64,000 nucleotides of DNA, taken from Nonomuraea jabiensis (GTDB taxonomy: Bacteria > Actinomycetota > Actinomycetes > Streptosporangiales > Streptosporangiaceae). Under the pieces are notes generated by a model. It had not been told where the DNA came from. It saw only the letters and a list, made by a program, of their open reading frames with translations, and ran no database searches. The stretch covers positions 11,622,501-11,686,500 of the forward strand of contig NZ_JACHMB010000001.1 in NCBI RefSeq assembly GCF_014204795.1. Reading direction: 5' to 3'. Each line of letters starts with the position of its first letter. Position 1 is the stretch's first letter. A program made the translations under genes and the position numbers. Positions 14,637 to 23,446 of this stretch are shown one piece after another.

Positions 14637-16676
14637 TCAGCGCAGGAAGGCGGCGGCCACGCCCGCATCCACCGGGATGTGCAGGCCCGTGGTGTGGGTG
14701 AGGTCGTTGCCGGTGAGGGCGAAGACGGCGGCGGCCACGTGCTCGGGCAGGACCTCGCGCTTGAGCAGGGTCCGCTGGGCGTAGAACTCGCCGAGCTTCT
14801 CCTCCTCCACGCCGTAGACGGCCGCGCGGTTGGCGCCCCAGCCGGAGGCGAAGATGCCGGAGCCGCGTACCACGCCGTCGGGGTTGATCCCGTTGACGCG
14901 GATGCCGTGCGTGCCCAGCTCGGCCGCCAGCAGCCGGACCTGGTGCGCCTGGTCGGCCTTGGCCGCGCCGTAGGCGACGTTGTTCGGGCCGGCGAAGACG
15001 GCGTTCTTGGAGGAGATGTAGACGATGTCGCCGCCCAGCCCCTGGTCGATCAGGACCCGGGCCGTCTCGCGCGCCACCAGGAACGAGCCCCTGGCCATCA
15101 CGTCGTGCTGCAGGTCCCAGTCGTCCAGGGTGGTCTCCAGCAGCCCGCGGGACAGTGACAGGCCGGCGTTGTTGACGACCAGGTCCACGCCGCCGAAGGC
15201 CAGCACGCCCGCGCGTACCGCCGCGGCGACCTGCTCCTCCGAGGTGACGTCCACGGCGACCGCCACCGCGACGTCGGACACCCGGTACGCGGCCGCGCCG
15301 ATCTCGGCGGCGACCTTCTCCGCGGCGGCCACGTCGCGGTCGGCGACCACCACGCAGGCGCCCTCGGCGGCCAGGCGGCGGGCGGTGGCCGCGCCGATGC
15401 CCGAGCCGCCGCCGGTCACCAGCGCGACGCGGGTGGCCAGGGGCTTCGGCTTGGGCATGCGGCGGAGCTTGGCCTCCTCCAGCTCCCAGTACTCGATGCG
15501 GAACTTCTCCGACTCGGGGATGGGCGCGTACGTGGAGACGGACTCGGCCCCGCGCATGACGTTGATGGCGTTGACGTAGAACTCGCCGGCCACGCGGGCG
15601 GTCTGCTTGTCCTTGCCGAACGAGAACATGCCGACGCCCGGCACCAGCACGATCGCCGGGTCAGCGCCGCGCATGGGCGGCGAGTCCGGGGTGGCGTTGC
15701 GGTCGTAGTAGGCGGTGTAGTCGGCGCGGTAGGCGATGTGCAGCTCGCGCAGCCGCTCGACGGCCTGCTCCAGGGGCGCGTCCGGCGGCAGGTCGAGCAC
15801 CAGCGGCGCGACCTTGGTCCGCAGGAAGTGGTCGGGGCAGGAGGTGCCCAGGGCCGCCAGGCGCGGGTGCTCGGCGCGGGAGACGAAGTCCAGCACCTCG
15901 GGCGTGTCGGTGTAGTGGCCGACGACGCGCAGGTCGGTGGAGGCCAGGCCGCGGATGTGCGGGAACAGCGCGGCGGCCCGCGCGTGCCGCTCGGCCTCCG
16001 GCAGCGTCTGGTAGATCTCCGAGCCGAACGGGTCGGGGCGGCCGTGCTCGGCCAGGTACGCCTCCGCGGTGCGGATGATCTCCAGCGAGCGGGACTCGCA
16101 CTCCTGCGCCGTGGCGCCCCAGGCGGTGATGCCGTGGCCGCCGAGGATGCAGCCGATGGCCTGCGGGTTGGCCTCCTTGATGGCGGCGATGTCCAGGCCG
16201 AGCTGGAAGCCGGGCCGCCGCCACGGCACCCACACCACGCGGTCGCCGAAGACGCGCCTGGTCAGCTCCTCGCCGTCGGCCGCGGTCGCGATCGCGATCC
16301 CGGCGTCGGGGTGCAGGTGGTCGACGTGCGCGGCCTCGACCAGGCCGTGCATGGCGGTGTCGATCGACGGCGCGGCGCCGCCCTTGCCGTGCAGGCAGTA
16401 GTCGAACGCGGCGACCATCTCGTCCTCGCGCTCCACGCCCGGGTAGACGTTCACGAGCGCGCGCAGGCGGTCCAGGCGGAGCACGGCGAGCCCGGACTCC
16501 TTCAGCGTGCCCAGGTCGCCGCCCGAGCCCTTGACCCAGAGGAGTTCGACGTCCTCGCCGGTGACCGGGTCGGGCGCCGCGCCCTTGGCCGAGGTGTTGC
16601 CGCCCGCGTAGTTGGTGTTGCGCGGGTCGGCGCCCAGCCGGTGCGAGCGTTCCAGCAGTTCCTTAACGACTTCCAT
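14637..16676 (-). CDS. rhaEW: Rhamnulose-1-phosphate aldolase / lactaldehyde dehydrogenase fusion
   Basis: 679 residues. The N-terminal two thirds (about 1-410) is a class II aldolase domain that splits L-rhamnulose 1-phosphate into dihydroxyacetone phosphate and L-lactaldehyde: note NTNYAGGNTSAKG, the metal-binding HVDHLHPD and GGHGITAWG. The C-terminal part is a short-chain dehydrogenase (TGGGSGIGAATARRL; catalytic YGAAK) expected to oxidise lactaldehyde. This matches the known RhaD_aldol-ADH fusion family; the symbol follows the Bacillus subtilis usage. Last gene of rhaM-rhaI-rhaEW, six bases after rhaI. Confidence 0.95.
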   Translation of the reverse strand: MEVVKELLERSHRLGADPRNTNYAGGNTSAKGAAPDPVTGEDVELLWVKGSGGDLGTLKESGLAVLRLDRLRALVNVYPGVEREDEMVAAFDYCLHGKGGAAPSIDTAMHGLVEAAHVDHLHPDAGIAIATAADGEELTRRVFGDRVVWVPWRRPGFQLGLDIAAIKEANPQAIGCILGGHGITAWGATAQECESRSLEIIRTAEAYLAEHGRPDPFGSEIYQTLPEAERHARAAALFPHIRGLASTDLRVVGHYTDTPEVLDFVSRAEHPRLAALGTSCPDHFLRTKVAPLVLDLPPDAPLEQAVERLRELHIAYRADYTAYYDRNATPDSPPMRGADPAIVLVPGVGMFSFGKDKQTARVAGEFYVNAINVMRGAESVSTYAPIPESEKFRIEYWELEEAKLRRMPKPKPLATRVALVTGGGSGIGAATARRLAAEGACVVVADRDVAAAEKVAAEIGAAAYRVSDVAVAVAVDVTSEEQVAAAVRAGVLAFGGVDLVVNNAGLSLSRGLLETTLDDWDLQHDVMARGSFLVARETARVLIDQGLGGDIVYISSKNAVFAGPNNVAYGAAKADQAHQVRLLAAELGTHGIRVNGINPDGVVRGSGIFASGWGANRAAVYGVEEEKLGEFYAQRTLLKREVLPEHVAAAVFALTGNDLTHTTGLHIPVDAGVAAAFLR

Positions 16677-16682
16677 GGTTGG

Positions 16683-17840
16683 TCAGGCCCCCCAGCCGGC
16701 CTGGTTGCCGCCGACACGCTCGGCGGCGATCTTCTCGAAATATCCGGACTTGGCGTACGCGGTCATCGGGTCGGGCGCCAGCCCCGACTCCTCCCGCAAC
16801 TCGGCGAGCAGCGGCCGCACGTCGGTGTTGTAGGCGTCCATGAACACGGCGTTCGCGCCCAGCACGTCGCCCTCGGACTGGGCGGCGGCCAGCGCCTCCC
16901 GGTCCACCAGCAGCGCCTTGGCGGTGGCCTCCTGGACGTTCATGACCGAGCGGATCTGGCCCGGGATCTTGGGCTCGATGTTGTGGCACTGGTCGAGCAT
17001 GAACGCCACGCCGGCCTCGGCGTCGAGCCCGCCGCCGCGCACGACCTCGAACATGATGCGGAACAGCTGGAACGGGTCCGCCGCCCCCACCATCAGGTCG
17101 TCGTCGGCGTAGAAGCGCGAGTTGAAGTCGAACCCGCCGAGCTTTCCTTCACGCAGGAGGAAGGCGACGATGAACTCGATGTTGGTGCCCGGCGCGTGGT
17201 GGCCGGTGTCCACCACGACCTGCGCCTTGGGGCCGAGCTTGACGCAGTGGGCGTACGCGGTGCCCCAGTCGGGCACGTCGGTGGCGTAGAAGGCGGGCTC
17301 GAAGAGCTTGTACTCCAGCAGGAAGCGCTGGCCCTCGCCGAGCCGGTCGTAGACCTCGGCCAGGGACTCGGCCAGGCGGTCCTGGCGGGCCCTGATGTCG
17401 TCCTGGCCCGGGTAGTTGATGCCGTCCGAGAACCAGAGCTTGAGCGTGTCGGAGCCGGTGGCGTCCATGATGTCCACGCACTCGAGCAGGTGGTCGGTGG
17501 CCTTGCGGCGCACCCGCGCGGACGGGTTGGTGACGCTGCCGAGCATGTAGTCGTCGTCCTGGAAGACGTTGGAGTTGATGGCTCCGATGCCCACGCCCAG
17601 CTCGCGGGCGTGCCTGGCCAGGTCGGCGTAGTCGTCCACCTTGTCCCACGGGATGTGCAGGGCGACCGTGGGGGCGATCCCGGTGTAGGCGTGCACCTGG
17701 GCGGCGTCGGCGAGCTTCTCGTACGGGTCGCGCGGCACCCCCTTCTGCGCGAACACCTTGAACCGCGTACCGCTGTTGCCGTAGGCCCAGGACGGCGTCT
17801 CGATGTGCTGCGCCCGCAGCGCGGCCTTGATGTCAGTCAT
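16683..17840 (-). CDS. rhaI: L-rhamnose isomerase
   Basis: Converts L-rhamnose to L-rhamnulose, 385 residues. It is the shorter RhaI type (rhizobial/actinobacterial), not the enterobacterial RhaA. A TIM-barrel xylose-isomerase-like core shows IGAINSNVF, LKLWFSDGINYPGQ, LEYKLFEPAFY and VDTGHHAPGTNIEF, with the metal ligands expected in the last three. The GGGGAGTA ribosome site precedes ATG 17840 and the gene begins 10 bases after rhaM ends. Confidence 0.95.
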   Translation of the reverse strand: MTDIKAALRAQHIETPSWAYGNSGTRFKVFAQKGVPRDPYEKLADAAQVHAYTGIAPTVALHIPWDKVDDYADLARHARELGVGIGAINSNVFQDDDYMLGSVTNPSARVRRKATDHLLECVDIMDATGSDTLKLWFSDGINYPGQDDIRARQDRLAESLAEVYDRLGEGQRFLLEYKLFEPAFYATDVPDWGTAYAHCVKLGPKAQVVVDTGHHAPGTNIEFIVAFLLREGKLGGFDFNSRFYADDDLMVGAADPFQLFRIMFEVVRGGGLDAEAGVAFMLDQCHNIEPKIPGQIRSVMNVQEATAKALLVDREALAAAQSEGDVLGANAVFMDAYNTDVRPLLAELREESGLAPDPMTAYAKSGYFEKIAAERVGGNQAGWGA

Positions 17841-17850
17841 TACTCCCCGA

Positions 17851-18168
17851 TCAATCCAGGTGGAACACTTCGTCCAGCGGGTGCATGCCCTCGTCGGGCC
17901 GCCCGTCGAGGCTCTCGAAGAACGGCGCCATCTCGGCCTGCCAGCGGGCGTTGACCTCGGTCTCGGCCATGGCCTTCCGGGCTGCCTCGAAGTCCTCGGT
18001 CTCCAGGTAGCCCACGAGGAGGCCGTCGTCCTTGAGGAAGAGCGAGTAGTTGTGCCAGCCGGTACGCGCGAGCGCCTCTCGCATCTCCGGCCAGACGTCT
18101 CGGTGGCGTTCGCGGTACTCCGCCAGCCGCTCTGGGCGGACTTTCAGCAGGAAGCAGACGCGTTGCAC
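17851..18168 (-). CDS. rhaM: L-rhamnose mutarotase
   Basis: Interconverts alpha and beta anomers of L-rhamnose. 105 residues, usual for RhaM. Dimeric ferredoxin-like fold; family marks RVCFLLKVRPERLAEYRERH, VWPEM, and the HNYSLFL strand with the catalytic His. GTG 18168 is chosen because AAGGGAG lies 5 bases upstream; a TTG at 18183 would extend it into the operator. First gene of the leftward rhamnose operon. A LacI-type motif ends 11-26 bases upstream of its start. Confidence 0.93.
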   Translation of the reverse strand: MQRVCFLLKVRPERLAEYRERHRDVWPEMREALARTGWHNYSLFLKDDGLLVGYLETEDFEAARKAMAETEVNARWQAEMAPFFESLDGRPDEGMHPLDEVFHLD

Positions 18169-18179
18169 TGACACTCCCT

Positions 18180-18194
18180 TCAAAACGTTTTAAT
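18180..18194. promoter_or_regulatory. LacI-type operator upstream of rhaM
   Basis: TCAAAACGTTTTAAT has a 10-bp perfect palindrome AAAACGTTTT at 18182-18191. The ACGTTTTAAT core recurs exactly 100 bp away at 18285-18294 and at the divergent regulator promoter. Confidence 0.75.
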
Positions 18195-18284
18195 CCTTCG
18201 TGCAGGAAACTATGATTCCTGATGCTCGCTGTCAATGCGCTCCCACCCACCAGTCCCGAGGGGTGATCGCGCAGCTACACTGAC

Positions 18285-18294
18285 ACGTTTTAAT
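18285..18294 (+). promoter_or_regulatory. Second copy of rhamnose operator motif
   Basis: ACGTTTTAAT followed by CC, same orientation as and exactly 100 bp from the copy at 18185-18194. It lies between the PL26 gene's stop and rhaM. Confidence 0.65.
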
Positions 18295-18321
18295 CCGCCG
18301 GTGACGGCGGGGCGGGGGTGG

Positions 18322-21045
18322 TCAGGTGGGGAGCTTGTCGCCGACGAGGGCCAGGTTCTGGATGGCCGCCAGCCCGTACAGGGCCGTGGTGTTGGTGGAG
18401 ACCCAGGCCGCCTCGTCCGTCGGGTTGAGAGTCGTCGTGACCTTCTCCGACTTCCACGGCAGGTCCGGCGCGTAGCCGTCCCCCGTGGCGAACTCCGTCC
18501 ACGCCCGGGCGGCGAGGTCGTCGCGCCGGAGCCGGACCGCCGCGTACGCCGTGAGCCGGGAGTGCCCCTGCTTGAGGATGAGGTTGCCGAAGTTCGCGCC
18601 CGTCTCGGCGGCCTGCTCGGCCTTGGTGGCGTTGAACAGGCGGCAGTACTGGAGCCAGGCCCGCTCGAAGTCCGGCATGTCCACCAGGTCGATGAGCTCG
18701 GCGCAGATCTCGACCTGGCCGAACATGGCCGACAGGTGGGACACCGCGACCTTCTTGGGGGCCGGGGCGAACTCGCCGGTGCTGAGGTTGTAGAGGCCCT
18801 CCCCGGTGACGAAGCCGTTGGGCATGGCGGCGATGGTCCGCATGGTGGCCTTGAGCTTCTTCTCGGCCACCGGGTCCCCGCCGCGTTCCCACTCGGTCAG
18901 CCAGGCGGCGGCCAGGCCGCTCCAGTCGGTGCCCAGCCCGATCGCCAGGGCCGAGGGGTCCGGCGTGTACGGCTCCGTGCGGATCTTGCGCAGCGGGTCG
19001 ATGGCCAGGAACGTCTTGTCGGAGTCCACCAGGGCCCGCATGAGGTCGCCGGTGCGCTCGTCGGCGGTCAGGAAGTAGAAGATGCGCCGGTAGACCGCGG
19101 TCGAGATGCGCTGCTGCTTGGCGCTGCACCCCCAGTGCTGCACGTTGTGCCGGCTGCCGAGCCCGGCCCAGGGCCCGAGGTGGTAGACGTCCACCTCGCC
19201 GGTGTGCCGGGTCATCGCCTCGGCGAAGCGGAAGACGTCGGCGCGCCCCGAGCGCAGGTAGGCGTACCAGAGCCACAGGTCGGGCGAGAGCTCCGAGTTG
19301 TCCCAGGCGTAACCGCCGACGTCGTAGCGCCAGACGTGCCGGTCCTCGTCGAAGGTGTGCATGATGTCGCCGTAGTCCCAGAAGCCGTACCAGTGCCGCT
19401 GCTCGACCTGCTTGCGGTAGTAGTCGAAGAGGAAGTCGAGGCGGTCCTCGATGGTCTTCCTGCCGGGCGTCGAGCGGTCGACGGGGCTGAACAGGCCGCC
19501 GAACACCTTGGCGGCGGCCAGGTGCGCGGGCGGCGCGACGATCAGGGGCGGCGTCCGGACGGCGTCGGCCATCGCCCCGAGCCGGGCGGCGTCCGGGGTG
19601 GCGGCCAGCGCCCAGAAGGTCAGCTCGCTCGTACGCGCGATCCCGAGCGGCGTGCCGAAGCCGGGCTCGTAGTCCTCGTACGTGATGTTGAGGCCCTCGA
19701 TCTGCTCCGGGTAGGTGTCCTGGCCCATGCCGTCGTGGTAGAAGCGGGTGTCCATCGGCCCGGCCTCCGGCGACCAGAGCCAGACGGTGACCTCGGCCTC
19801 CTCCGAGGCGGCCCCGCGGATGTCGAGCTGGGTGGGGTGCCGCTGCCAGAAGTCCCGCAGGCCGAACGCGAACCCGCCGCTCGCCCCGCCCACGTACCCG
19901 AACCCGGAGGCCCGCCGGCCCTGGTCGACGGCGACCCAGCCGTACCCCTTCTTGGTGCGCTTCTTGAGCGTGAAGCCCTCGGAGGACAGCTGAGCGAGGC
20001 TGTAGTCGCCCCAGTCGGGGATGAGGTGGACGCGGCTGCTGACCCGCGTGTCCCAGGTGGCGATGTCCGGCAGCCGCTGCCCGGCCACCTGCGCCTTGCG
20101 CACGGCCGCGCCGGGGTCGCGGCGCAGGCCCGTGATGCCCTTGACGGCCTCGGTGAGCAGGCCGTGCCCGTCGCCCACGAACCGGATGTGCCGGTTGTAC
20201 GGCTCGTCCCGCATCGGGACGCGGAAGCGCACGCCGAGCCCGGCGACGAAGTCGTGCTGCCCGTCGCGGTCGAACACGAACGTGTGCGTCATCCGCACGC
20301 TCTCCGCGCCCGCGTAGAAGTAGAGCCTGATCGTGAACGGCAGCCACGAGCGGCCCTTCTTGGAGGTGTGGCGGCCCTCGATCCGGACGACCGCCCGAAC
20401 CGGGCCGGACTGCTCGACCTCCACCTTCGAGATGTCGCTCAGGTAGGAGTCGACCTCGACCGTGCGGTCGTCATCGTCGTCGATCTTGCCCTGGCGGAGG
20501 TTGACGAGCTGCCCCTTGCGGGCGATCTCGGTCTCACCGCGCCAGATCTGGCTGATCAGCTCGCTGCCGCTCTTGCGCACGCGGGCGCGGATCACGCCGG
20601 TGTCCACGTCCACGTACTGCTTCTCGTCCTTGACGGTGACCGGCTTGGCGGGCGCGGCGACTGTGGCCGCGACTGGGCCGGGCCGCAGCGTGTACGACTC
20701 GGCCACGGGCGTCCCTGGGCCGATCGCGTGGGCCGTCCACTTCAGCGACCCGTCCGGCCAGTACGCCAGCGGCCACGTCTGCACCGGCACGGCCGCGCCG
20801 TCGGCCGCGGTGAGCGCGAACGCCTGCTCCTTGGCCGAGCTCACCGGCACGGCGCCCTTCGGCCACGGGACGCCCCAGGTGGTGCCGGGCGCCTCGGCGG
20901 GCCTGCCCTCCAGCCAGCGCAGGGGGACGTCGGGGATCGCCGGCGCGGCGAGTGCGGGTGACTCCAGCGCCGAGGCCAGCGGGACGGCGGCTCCGGCGAC
21001 GGCTAACCCCTTCAGGACGTCGCGGCGTGAGATCTGCTCGGACAC
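18322..21045 (-). CDS. Exo-rhamnogalacturonan lyase (PL26-like), Tat-exported
   Basis: 907 residues with a Tat signal (SRRDVLKGLAVAGAAVPLAS, cut after ALA near residue 35). The rest matches exo-rhamnogalacturonan lyases of the PcRGLX/YetA type: VPLRWLEGRPAEAPGTTWGVPWP, then QTWPLAYWPDGSLKWTAHA, then a large helical catalytic region with HWYGFWDYGD and GGYAWDNSEL. Such enzymes remove unsaturated galacturonosyl-rhamnose from rhamnogalacturonan-I. GTG 21045 has GGAGG 7 bases upstream. It lies between GH42 and rhaM, which supports a pectin side-branch role. The catalytic residues were not assigned. Confidence 0.85.
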   Translation of the reverse strand: MSEQISRRDVLKGLAVAGAAVPLASALESPALAAPAIPDVPLRWLEGRPAEAPGTTWGVPWPKGAVPVSSAKEQAFALTAADGAAVPVQTWPLAYWPDGSLKWTAHAIGPGTPVAESYTLRPGPVAATVAAPAKPVTVKDEKQYVDVDTGVIRARVRKSGSELISQIWRGETEIARKGQLVNLRQGKIDDDDDRTVEVDSYLSDISKVEVEQSGPVRAVVRIEGRHTSKKGRSWLPFTIRLYFYAGAESVRMTHTFVFDRDGQHDFVAGLGVRFRVPMRDEPYNRHIRFVGDGHGLLTEAVKGITGLRRDPGAAVRKAQVAGQRLPDIATWDTRVSSRVHLIPDWGDYSLAQLSSEGFTLKKRTKKGYGWVAVDQGRRASGFGYVGGASGGFAFGLRDFWQRHPTQLDIRGAASEEAEVTVWLWSPEAGPMDTRFYHDGMGQDTYPEQIEGLNITYEDYEPGFGTPLGIARTSELTFWALAATPDAARLGAMADAVRTPPLIVAPPAHLAAAKVFGGLFSPVDRSTPGRKTIEDRLDFLFDYYRKQVEQRHWYGFWDYGDIMHTFDEDRHVWRYDVGGYAWDNSELSPDLWLWYAYLRSGRADVFRFAEAMTRHTGEVDVYHLGPWAGLGSRHNVQHWGCSAKQQRISTAVYRRIFYFLTADERTGDLMRALVDSDKTFLAIDPLRKIRTEPYTPDPSALAIGLGTDWSGLAAAWLTEWERGGDPVAEKKLKATMRTIAAMPNGFVTGEGLYNLSTGEFAPAPKKVAVSHLSAMFGQVEICAELIDLVDMPDFERAWLQYCRLFNATKAEQAAETGANFGNLILKQGHSRLTAYAAVRLRRDDLAARAWTEFATGDGYAPDLPWKSEKVTTTLNPTDEAAWVSTNTTALYGLAAIQNLALVGDKLPT

Positions 21046-21064
21046 AGGTACACCTCCAGGCGGG

Positions 21065-21090
21065 GAGGGGCGCGCTCGCACGCGCCCCTC
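21065..21090 (-). terminator. 10-bp GC hairpin between GH42 and PL26 genes
   Basis: Perfect stem 21065-21074 with 21081-21090 and a 6-base loop. It lies 20 bases upstream of the PL26 start, so it may end GH42 transcripts or shape the PL26 leader. There is no T-tract. Confidence 0.55.
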
Positions 21091-21114
21091 AGGGGGGTTG
21101 GTCGGTGGTACTGA

Positions 21115-21128
21115 GGGAAGCGCTTTCC
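21115..21128. promoter_or_regulatory. AGCGCT-centred LacI-type operator upstream of PL26 gene
   Basis: GGGAAGCGCTTTCC is palindromic at 12 of 14 positions around AGCGCT. It differs from the AACGTT-centred rhamnose motif, so a different LacI-family protein may bind it. Confidence 0.55.
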
Positions 21129-21165
21129 AGAGCCAAATGGCGGAACGCCCGAAGGCGCCCCGCCG

Positions 21166-23094
21166 TCAGGCGTAGATCACGTGGACGTCGCCCGCCGCCA
21201 CGGTGACCGGGTCGCCGCCGGGCGGGATCACGACCGCGTCCTCGCCCGTGTGGTTGACGGCGAACAGGTAGGAGCGGCCGTCGGCGTGTGAGCGCCGTAC
21301 GACCTCCACCCCGGCGGGGGCGGCGGCGACGGGCTCGACGCCCGCCTCCGCCACGACGGCGGCTATGACCTCGGCCAGGCCGTCGTCGTCGAGTCTGGTG
21401 GTGAGGTAGTGCGCGAACCCGTCGCCCCACTCGTTGCGGGTCCAGGCGGGCTCTCCGGTGGCGTAGGTGTCGAGGACCTTCGCGCCTGCGGCGTGCGCCA
21501 CCTCGCTCCAGGCGGTCCCCGACGCGCCCGAGGCCAGCGCGATCGGCCCGTCGAGGGGGAAGAACTCCTCCACGCTCACGCCGAGCAGGTCGCGCCACGC
21601 CCCGGGGTAGCCGCCGAGCCGCACCCGGTCGTACTCGTCCACGATCCCGCTGTACGGGCCCACGAGCGCGACGCCGCCCCGCTCCACGAACCGCGCCAGG
21701 TTGGCCGCCCCCGCGTCGCTCACCAGGTAGAGCGCGGGCACCAGCACCAGGCGGTAGCCGGTCAGGTCGCCCTCGGGGTGGGCCAGGTCGCAGGTGACGC
21801 CGGCCCGCCAGAGCGCGGCGTGCCAGCGCTTGGCCTCCTCCACCGGGTCCATGTCCACGGACGGCTGGGCCGGGTGGTCCTGGGCCCACACGCTGGAGTG
21901 GTCGATGAGGATCGCGACGTCGGCGCTGACCGTGCTGCCCGCCACGTCGGCGAGCCGAGCCAGCTCGGCGCCGAGCGCGGTCACCTCCCGCCAGATCTTG
22001 GTGTTGGTGCCCGCGTGCGGCAGCATCGCCGAGTGCCACTTCTCGGCGCCGGCGCGGGAGGCTCGCCACTGGAAGTACATGATCCCGTCCGCGCCCCTGG
22101 CCAGGTGGGTCAGGGAGTTGCGGCGCAGCTCGCCGGGGGCCTTGGCGCGGTTGCGCGGCTGCCAGTTGACGGCGCTGGTCGAGTGCTCCATCAGCAGCCA
22201 GGGCCGGCCGCCGTTGAGCGAGCGGGCGTAGTCGGCGGCGAAGGCCAGGTCGATGTGCGGCTCCGCGCGGGCGCCGATCAGGTAGTGGTCGGTGGAGACC
22301 ACGTCCATCTCGGCGGCGAAGGCCCAGCAGTCCATGTCCCAGTGCGCGCCGGCCATCAGGTTGGTGGTCGCGGGCACGCCCGGGGCGATCTTCCTGAGCA
22401 GGTCGCGCTCGGCGGTGTAGAGCTCGATGAGCGCGTCGGAGCTGAAGCGGCGGAAGTCGAGCTGCTGGCCGGGGTTGGGGAAGGTGGGGGTGGCGCGCGG
22501 CGGCAGGATCTGGGCCCAGTCGCTGTAGCGCTGGGACCAGAACGCGGTGCCCCACGCGTCGTTGAGCGCGTCGAGCGAGGCGTAGTGCGAGCGCAGCCAG
22601 GCGCGGAAGGCCGCCGCCGAGGTGTCGCAGAAGCAGCGCGCGTTGTGGCAGCCGTACTCGTTGTGTACGTGCCACAGGGCCAGCGCCTCGTGGTCCCGGT
22701 AGCGCGTGGCCAGCTGCTCGGCGATGCGCAGCGCCTTCTCGCGGTAGATCGGCGAGCTGGGGCAGAAGCCCTGCCTGCTGCCGTGGGTCAGCCGCCGCCC
22801 GTCGGCGTCCACCGGCAGCGCCTCCGGGTAGGCGTCCCCGAACCAGGGCGGCGGGGCGGCGGTCGGGGTGGCCAGGTTGGCCTTGATCCCGTTCGTGGCC
22901 AGCAGGTCCATCACGCGGTCGAACCAGCCGAAGTCGAACACTCCCTCGGCCGGCTCCAGCAGCGACCAGGAGAAGATGCCGACGCTGACCCGGTTGACGC
23001 CGGCCTCGCGCATCAGCGCGACGTCCTGCTCCCACGTCTCCTCGGGCCACTGCTCTGGATTCCAGTCCCCGCCGTAGGCGATGACGTCCGGCAT
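21166..23094 (-). CDS. GH42 beta-galactosidase
   Basis: 642 residues, no signal peptide, so cytoplasmic. GH42 marks: YGGDWNPEQWPEETW at the start, acid/base Glu in WHVHNEYGCH, nucleophile Glu in LLMEHSTSAVNWQ, and the metal-site cysteines NEYGCHNARCFCD. The TIM barrel is followed by the trimerisation and small C-terminal beta domains. ATG 23094 is chosen over an in-frame start at 23112. In this locus it probably trims galactan fragments of rhamnogalacturonan-I, a linkage drawn from context. It is divergent from the LacI gene. Confidence 0.92.
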   Translation of the reverse strand: MPDVIAYGGDWNPEQWPEETWEQDVALMREAGVNRVSVGIFSWSLLEPAEGVFDFGWFDRVMDLLATNGIKANLATPTAAPPPWFGDAYPEALPVDADGRRLTHGSRQGFCPSSPIYREKALRIAEQLATRYRDHEALALWHVHNEYGCHNARCFCDTSAAAFRAWLRSHYASLDALNDAWGTAFWSQRYSDWAQILPPRATPTFPNPGQQLDFRRFSSDALIELYTAERDLLRKIAPGVPATTNLMAGAHWDMDCWAFAAEMDVVSTDHYLIGARAEPHIDLAFAADYARSLNGGRPWLLMEHSTSAVNWQPRNRAKAPGELRRNSLTHLARGADGIMYFQWRASRAGAEKWHSAMLPHAGTNTKIWREVTALGAELARLADVAGSTVSADVAILIDHSSVWAQDHPAQPSVDMDPVEEAKRWHAALWRAGVTCDLAHPEGDLTGYRLVLVPALYLVSDAGAANLARFVERGGVALVGPYSGIVDEYDRVRLGGYPGAWRDLLGVSVEEFFPLDGPIALASGASGTAWSEVAHAAGAKVLDTYATGEPAWTRNEWGDGFAHYLTTRLDDDGLAEVIAAVVAEAGVEPVAAAPAGVEVVRRSHADGRSYLFAVNHTGEDAVVIPPGGDPVTVAAGDVHVIYA

Positions 23095-23115
23095 GAAACC
23101 TGCCTTTCGCAAGTC

Positions 23116-23129
23116 TGTTAGCGCTCACA
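23116..23129. promoter_or_regulatory. AGCGCT-centred LacI-type operator upstream of GH42
   Basis: TGTTAGCGCTCACA is palindromic except for one base pair, and lies 22 bases upstream of the beta-galactosidase start. Confidence 0.6.
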
Positions 23130-23155
23130 GCGTGTTACGTCAGCGTTTACGGGGG

Positions 23156-23167
23156 ATTAAAACGTTC
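23156..23167 (-). promoter_or_regulatory. Rhamnose operator motif, GH42 side
   Basis: The minus strand reads GAACGTTTTAAT followed by CC, the same extended motif as at 18185 and 18285. Confidence 0.65.
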
Positions 23168-23334
23168 CTCAAGTGCGTCGCACAAGGCCCGGCCCGCCGT
23201 CCCGGGCGGGTTCCCGCTGATCAACAGGGGTGATTACGCAGGCAGGCACGCCGAATCCAGGCGTGACCCGTGATGCTGGTGTTACCTTAACGTTATGAGC
23301 AGCGAGGAATGCGGTCTCCGTGCGCGCGCCGATA

Positions 23335-23347
23335 CAAACGTTTTACT
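23335..23347 (+). promoter_or_regulatory. Rhamnose operator motif, variant
   Basis: CAAACGTTTTACT contains the palindrome AAACGTTT and matches the ACGTTTTAAT core at 9 of 10 positions. Confidence 0.55.
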
Positions 23348-23428
23348 CGACAGCCCGCACAACTCCGCCCACGCCAGAGCCGGAAACGCGGCTCTACCGG
23401 TGCCGCGACTGGCGCCCTAGTCGTTAGT

Positions 23429-23438
23429 ACGTTTTAAT
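23429..23438 (+). promoter_or_regulatory. Rhamnose operator motif at the LacI gene start
   Basis: ACGTTTTAAT ends 8 bases before ATG 23447, a position that would let the regulator block its own gene and rhaK. Confidence 0.65.
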
Positions 23439-23446
23439 TGGTCCCC

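Larger units (their letters stand above)
23095..23446. other. 352-bp divergent control region, GH42 / LacI-rhaK
   Basis: No gene. It holds two classes of palindrome: AGCGCT-centred (23116-23129) next to GH42, and AACGTT-centred at 23156-23167, 23288-23295 (TAACGTTA), 23336-23343 and 23429-23438. The density of sites suggests tight repression of both directions. Confidence 0.7.

Noticed and set aside
18279..18300. A gene overlapping the rhaM upstream region (minus-strand frame to 18250)
   Set aside because: It is a shadow of rhaM in another frame and lacks a ribosome site.
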